In this document: positions 60,747 to 64,000 of the stretch, piece by piece
Position numbering within the stretch: the stretch's first letter is position 1
Layout: each line of letters starts with the position of its first letter
Assembly: GCF_020731285.1 (NCBI RefSeq)
Contig: NZ_JAJFOW010000002.1
Location: 62,001-126,000 of the forward strand
DNA: 64,000 nucleotides
DNA from: Cohnella baijiui
Lineage (GTDB): Bacteria; Bacillota; Bacilli; Paenibacillales; Paenibacillaceae
Direction: 5' to 3'
The notes under the pieces: generated by a model
Told to the model about the DNA's origin: nothing
Database searches by the model: none
Seen by the model: the letters and a program-made list of their open reading frames with translations, nothing else
Position numbers and translations under genes: made by a program

Positions 60747-60798
60747 TTGACATGACTCCAAATCGTGTCCTAAAATCAAAACGACACCTAATGGTGTC
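60747..60798 (+). promoter_or_regulatory. Promoter and operator of the flavin oxidoreductase gene
   Basis: A -35 TTGACA (60747-60752) and a -10 TAAAAT (60771-60776) are 18 bases apart. GACACC-TAAT-GGTGTC (60783-60798) is a perfect dyad at the expected start point, and GTGTCCTA occurs both in the spacer (60765) and in the dyad (60794). This is a repressor site overlapping the promoter; the regulator is not in the window. Confidence 0.7.
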
Positions 60799-60874
60799 CT
60801 ATGTTCGAGCGAGGGACGCCTTGCTTGACGAAGGAATGGACCCCACCCACGATCGCTTGGGGTAGAAGGATTTC

Positions 60875-61606
60875 ATGATGGGAAAGGAAGTTGATGAAAT
60901 GGGCTTCTTTAAAGATTTAGCTGCCGTCTTCAACAAAAGAGAAATGACCTTCATAGACAGTTTCAAAGAATCCGAGAATATCTATTCGTTTTTATTCGAG
61001 AAAGATCCAGATTTGCATTGGGAACCCGGGCAATACGGCTTGATCAGCATCACTCATAAACCAATCAAAAATGCGACAAAGCCATTTAGCCTCGCGTCGG
61101 CTCCCGCAGAAAATGTGGTCAGGATTACAACTCGAATCGGCGATCAGCCCAGCGAGTTTAAACAAGCGCTGTTGGAATTGAAACCAGGCATGAAAATAAA
61201 AATGAGCGGAGCCATCGGATCTTTTTCCCTGAAGAACAACAACCCTACCCTCTTGATCGCCGGCGGAATCGGCATTACGCCTTTTCGGTCGATGCTAAAG
61301 CAACATGCTGCTTCGGGGAATGGAGAGAACAAACAAATTCATCTCCTCTATACGGATAGCAAAAAATCATATCTGTTTAAAGATGAATTAGATGCTTTGG
61401 CTGATCGTTCCGTCGCTGACGTCACTTATCTGGATTCAAGAGAAAATCTGGAGAAGGAAATCGAATCGTTTATCGCCCGGTATAAGGACAACGGAACGTT
61501 CTTTGTTGCGGGACCGAAATCGCTTGTAGCGTCCGTTTCCGCTTTCCTGCAAGGGAAAAAGATATCCAAGCAGAAATTGAAAAAGGACGCCTTCAGGGGA
61601 TATTAG
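60875..61606 (+). CDS. FAD-dependent ferredoxin-NADP reductase-like oxidoreductase
   Basis: 243 residues. An FAD-binding beta-barrel covers about 20-110, with KPFSLASAP (R replaced by K in the usual RxYS motif), and the NAD(P) domain begins with LLIAGGIGITPFRSML at about 128-143; FFVAGPKSLV near 212 is the late NAD(P) motif. There is no iron-sulfur domain, so it resembles stand-alone reductases. ATG 60875 has AGAAGGA upstream; ATG 60899 (MGFFKD) has AAAGGAAG and is about as likely. The gene follows a dyad-controlled promoter. Confidence 0.87.
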   Translation: MMGKEVDEMGFFKDLAAVFNKREMTFIDSFKESENIYSFLFEKDPDLHWEPGQYGLISITHKPIKNATKPFSLASAPAENVVRITTRIGDQPSEFKQALLELKPGMKIKMSGAIGSFSLKNNNPTLLIAGGIGITPFRSMLKQHAASGNGENKQIHLLYTDSKKSYLFKDELDALADRSVADVTYLDSRENLEKEIESFIARYKDNGTFFVAGPKSLVASVSAFLQGKKISKQKLKKDAFRGY

Positions 61607-61666
61607 TTCTTTCCGGCCCATCGCGTATCATCGGCGACGTATTGTGCAGGTATGATCCGGTAAGCG

Positions 61667-62620
61667 CTAGGAGGAAACGCCGGTCGAACGGGGCGCGCCG
61701 CGGGACAAACGCCTGAACAACTCGGGCAGCGCCACGCCCAGCAGCACGAGCGTCACCCCGGCCCACTGCAGCTCGCTCACCCGCTCGTGCAGTACGACCG
61801 AAGACAGCATCACCGCGACAGGCAGCTCAGCGGCGCCGAGAATGCCGGTCAGCCCTTCCCCGATACGCGGGACGCCGATCGCGAACAGCAGCGGCGGCAG
61901 GAATGCGCCGAACAAGCCGAGCAGGAAGCCGAACGGCAGCAGGCCGCCGAGCAGCGTCCCGTCGAACAGGAAAGCGGGCGGGAACAGGACGAACACGAAC
62001 AGCATCGCGCCCGTGATCATCCAGGCGCTGCGCTGCGCGGGGTGGACCGTAGGCACCGCCTTGCCGCTGATCAGGATAAACGCCGTGTAGCTCACGGCGG
62101 ACAAAAAGCCGAACAGGACGCCGAGGCCCCGGAACGCGTCCAGTCCGCGGTCGAGAATGCCCGCCGCAAGCAGCGTTCCGCCGAGCAGGACGGCCAGCGT
62201 CACGAGCAGCGCGGCGTTCGGACGCCGTCTCCGGGATATCGCGTCGATCAGGACGCCCATCCACGTAAACTGGAACAGCAACAAGATCGCGAGCGAGTTG
62301 GGAATGTAGCGGAGCGATTCGTAATACAACAGCCCCGTCAGTCCGGTCGGCATCCCCGCCGCCATCAGCAAGACGGCCTGCTTCCACGTCGCTCGCGGAG
62401 CCGCCCGGTTCGCCGGCGGATGCGTCATCTGTCCCCCGCTCTTCCGCCGCTGGCGCGCGGCCATGACCAACACGAGCGCCCAAGCCAGCAGGCAGCCTGT
62501 GGCGAGCTGACTGCCGACCACCTGTCCGAGCGTAAAGCCATTGCCGTACGCCTTGGTCACGATCGTCGACAAGATGCCGTAGCAGACCGCGCCTAGCAAT
62601 ACCGCTATTCTGTATTTCAT
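61667..62620 (-). CDS. EamA/DMT-family transporter
   Basis: 317 residues from the ATG at 62620, with AAAGGAG upstream; longer readings run through the riboswitch terminator and were rejected. Ten membrane segments form two EamA repeats (the first ending SRRRRPN near 130, the second beginning with GLGVLFGFLSAVSYTAFIL). Members are mostly exporters of metabolites and amino acids. A purine riboswitch and terminator precede it, which suggests that it handles purine or a related compound. Confidence 0.9.
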   Translation of the reverse strand: MKYRIAVLLGAVCYGILSTIVTKAYGNGFTLGQVVGSQLATGCLLAWALVLVMAARQRRKSGGQMTHPPANRAAPRATWKQAVLLMAAGMPTGLTGLLYYESLRYIPNSLAILLLFQFTWMGVLIDAISRRRRPNAALLVTLAVLLGGTLLAAGILDRGLDAFRGLGVLFGFLSAVSYTAFILISGKAVPTVHPAQRSAWMITGAMLFVFVLFPPAFLFDGTLLGGLLPFGFLLGLFGAFLPPLLFAIGVPRIGEGLTGILGAAELPVAVMLSSVVLHERVSELQWAGVTLVLLGVALPELFRRLSRGAPRSTGVSS

Positions 62621-62661
62621 CTGGATGCATGCTCCTTTCGCTTCGCGCCGGGGGGAAAAAC

Positions 62662-62728
62662 AAAAAACTTCCTTGCCCGGAATATGCGATTCGCCGGATG
62701 GGCGAAACGATATTCGTAGCAAGGAAGT
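62662..62728 (-). terminator. Riboswitch-controlled terminator
   Basis: On the minus strand ACTTCCTTGC (from 62728) pairs with GCAAGGAAGT (to 62667), with inner pairs GAATAT/ATATTC and TTCGCC/GGCGAA, followed by TTTTTTGTTTTT. The 5' arm overlaps the P3 and P1 3' strands of the aptamer, so aptamer folding and terminator folding exclude each other. Confidence 0.8.
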
Positions 62729-62776
62729 ATCGGCTTCCCGTAGAGACCCCCGCCCCGATCGCGGAGTTATACGAAT
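62712..62776 (-). ncRNA. Purine (guanine-type) riboswitch aptamer
   Basis: Minus strand: P1 ATTCGTA pairs with TACGAAT; J1/2 TATAA; P2 CTCCGC/GCGGGG with loop GATCGGG; J2/3 GTCTCTAC (family GTTTCTACC); P3 GGGAAG/CTTCCT with loop CCGATA; J3/1 ends TGCTACG. The loop pair GG in L2 with CC in L3 is present. The base equivalent to C74 is C, which specifies guanine over adenine. L3 is one base short and one extra base lies before J3/1, so the alignment is not perfect. Confidence 0.72.
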
Positions 62777-62873
62777 GATAATCACGTTTATGAACTGGCA
62801 ACAGCGTTAATCATAAAACGTCCGGCCCCCATTGTCAATGGTCTGCCATTCCCTTGACGCTTGGAGTTTCCCC

Positions 62874-64000
62874 TCATCCTCGGTCCCGATATTGGCTCGG
62901 CGTCATGCCGGTCGCCTTTTTGAAAATCGTGAAAAAATGGCTTTTCGTCTGAAAACCCGCCCGCTCGCCGATATCCGTCACCGTCCATTCGGTCGTGACG
63001 AGCAGCTCCTTGACCTTCGCGATGCGTTCCTGCAGGATGTAGTCCGACAACGTGACATCCATCGCCTCCTTGAACAGCTGGCGCACGTGCCGCGTGGACA
63101 AGGACACCTGCTCGGCGATCTCCTCGATCGTCAGCATCGGATCGTGGAGATGATCCTTCACGTACTCGACGATTTCCGTGACGATCTCTTCCCGGCGGCT
63201 CGCGCCCTTGCGGCTGCTCAGCTCCTCCATGACGGCGTTCAATTCCCGCTCCAGCCATGAACGCACGCCCGCCAGCGTATCGAACGAAGCGAGGATCTGC
63301 TCGATATCTTGGGCGGCTTCGAGCGACGGCAGCTTGTTAAACGTCTTGAACAGCGTATACAGCAGGAGCGACAGCTGGAACTTGCTCTCCGCGTACCGCA
63401 TCGTCTGCATGTGCGCAAATAGCCGGTCCAGGCCGGCAGACACCTCTTCGGGCTTCGCCATTCGCACCTGCTTGATCAGCTCTTCCACCAGCTGGTCGTC
63501 CGGCAGCGGTTGGACGCTCCGCATGTAGGCCTCGAAGTCCCGCTCCAGGAACACCTTGTCTTCCCCGGAGACGAACTGCAGCATCGTCAGCTCGAGGATG
63601 TGCTGATAGATCGCGCGGATGTCGTCGCGTACGTGCTTCGGTTCGCTGGCGGCGATCGTGATCTCGATCTGCGTCCACTGGCGGATCTGCGCCCGCGCCT
63701 CCTCCAGCAGCGCCGTCAGGCGATCCATGTCTACGTCCCGGCCCGCGAAGAGCAGGACGAGATGATCGCCCCCAAGATCGACGGCTTCGGCATGCCCCGC
63801 CATTTGAAGGATCTCCTCCGCGATATTGCCCATCGCGTATTTGATCAGCTTGCGGGACGCGAAGCCGTACTGTTCCTTAAACGCGCCGTAGCCATTCATG
63901 CGGAAAACGATGACATGAAGGTCCGCGCTCTCGAACAGCTTGGACTGCTGGCGGACGTACTGCTCGACCGGCGCGATCAGCTTGCCCTGAAGGATCCACT
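62874..64000 (-). CDS. AraC-family regulator with GGDEF-like middle domain (C-terminal part)
   Basis: The frame is open to the window edge; 375 codons are visible and the N-terminus is missing. Residues at the upstream edge (ILQGKLIAPVEQYVRQQSKL) are the linker typical of membrane-bound Paenibacillus AraC regulators. A degenerate GGDEF-like domain follows (DLHVIVFRMNGYG, then DLGGDHLVLLFAG). The C-terminal AraC domain has IEEIAEQVSLSTRHVRQLFK and VTDIGERAGFQTKSHFFTIF. Starting at the ATG 63899 would cut the middle domain and is unlikely. Confidence 0.85.
   Translation of the reverse strand, partial: WILQGKLIAPVEQYVRQQSKLFESADLHVIVFRMNGYGAFKEQYGFASRKLIKYAMGNIAEEILQMAGHAEAVDLGGDHLVLLFAGRDVDMDRLTALLEEARAQIRQWTQIEITIAASEPKHVRDDIRAIYQHILELTMLQFVSGEDKVFLERDFEAYMRSVQPLPDDQLVEELIKQVRMAKPEEVSAGLDRLFAHMQTMRYAESKFQLSLLLYTLFKTFNKLPSLEAAQDIEQILASFDTLAGVRSWLERELNAVMEELSSRKGASRREEIVTEIVEYVKDHLHDPMLTIEEIAEQVSLSTRHVRQLFKEAMDVTLSDYILQERIAKVKELLVTTEWTVTDIGERAGFQTKSHFFTIFKKATGMTPSQYRDRG

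Noticed and set aside
62712..62776. Adenine rather than guanine specificity for the riboswitch
   Set aside because: The base matching position 74 is C, which pairs with guanine; U would be expected for adenine.
1..64000. CRISPR array, rRNA operon or prophage
   Set aside because: No regularly spaced repeats, rRNA sequence or phage structural cluster was seen; the S74 protein is isolated.

Overview
The window looks like a chromosomal segment of a high-GC member of the Paenibacillaceae (Paenibacillus or Cohnella type). The grounds are the YesM/YesN-type two-component pair, the LplB/YtcP-type sugar permeases, the very large solute-binding proteins, the multi-domain secreted polysaccharidases, and a family 11 xylanase very close to Bacillus XynA. 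Most of it is devoted to taking up and breaking down plant cell-wall polysaccharide. No rRNA gene, CRISPR array or intact mobile element was seen.

Region 1 (1-9 kb, minus strand): the start of an ABC importer operon (ATPase plus a very large membrane-anchored solute-binding protein that runs off the window), a secreted double beta-helix pectate-lyase-like protein, and a tail-spike-like beta-helix protein with a C-terminal S74 chaperone domain. Region 2 (9-20 kb): a ROK regulator, then a tightly coupled minus-strand operon (HAD phosphatase, DUF4432-type mutarotase, tandem deoxyhypusine-synthase-like protein, PfkB kinase, GmhA-like isomerase, LarC2, NiCoT nickel permease). Divergent from it is larE-larB-larC1. 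Together these give nickel uptake and a complete nickel-pincer-nucleotide (NPN) cofactor pathway wrapped around an uncharacterised sugar-phosphate operon, but no LarA-type enzyme. larC is split, its halves lying about 6.3 kb apart on opposite strands. A palindrome, CTTAATNATTAAG, recurs at five positions in regions 1 and 2 and probably marks the regulon of the ROK protein.

Region 3 (20-30 kb) is visibly more AT-rich and holds small regulator and stress-type genes (TetR, CPBP, DUF1772, TM2, pirin, DoxX/MarR, SDR, alpha/beta hydrolase, isochorismatase) mixed with gene remnants (transposase, proA, HAD, a VirB4-type conjugation ATPase). It ends at a tRNA-Leu with a duplicated 5' half, as expected of a decayed island at a tRNA site. 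Region 4 (30-55 kb) is a large saccharolytic locus: ZIP transporter, GH105, YesN/YesM pair, a 1,892-residue GH-A-type secreted enzyme, two SBP-permease-permease importers without their own ATPase, a 1,306-residue secreted protein, a second DUF4432 protein and a GH42 beta-galactosidase. Region 5 (55-64 kb): AraC, VOC, PadR/DUF998, a SUMF1-like lipoprotein, GH11 xylanase, a flavin oxidoreductase, an EamA transporter behind a guanine-type riboswitch, and the C-terminal part of another AraC regulator.

All assignments come from reading the sequence. No database search or structure prediction was run.
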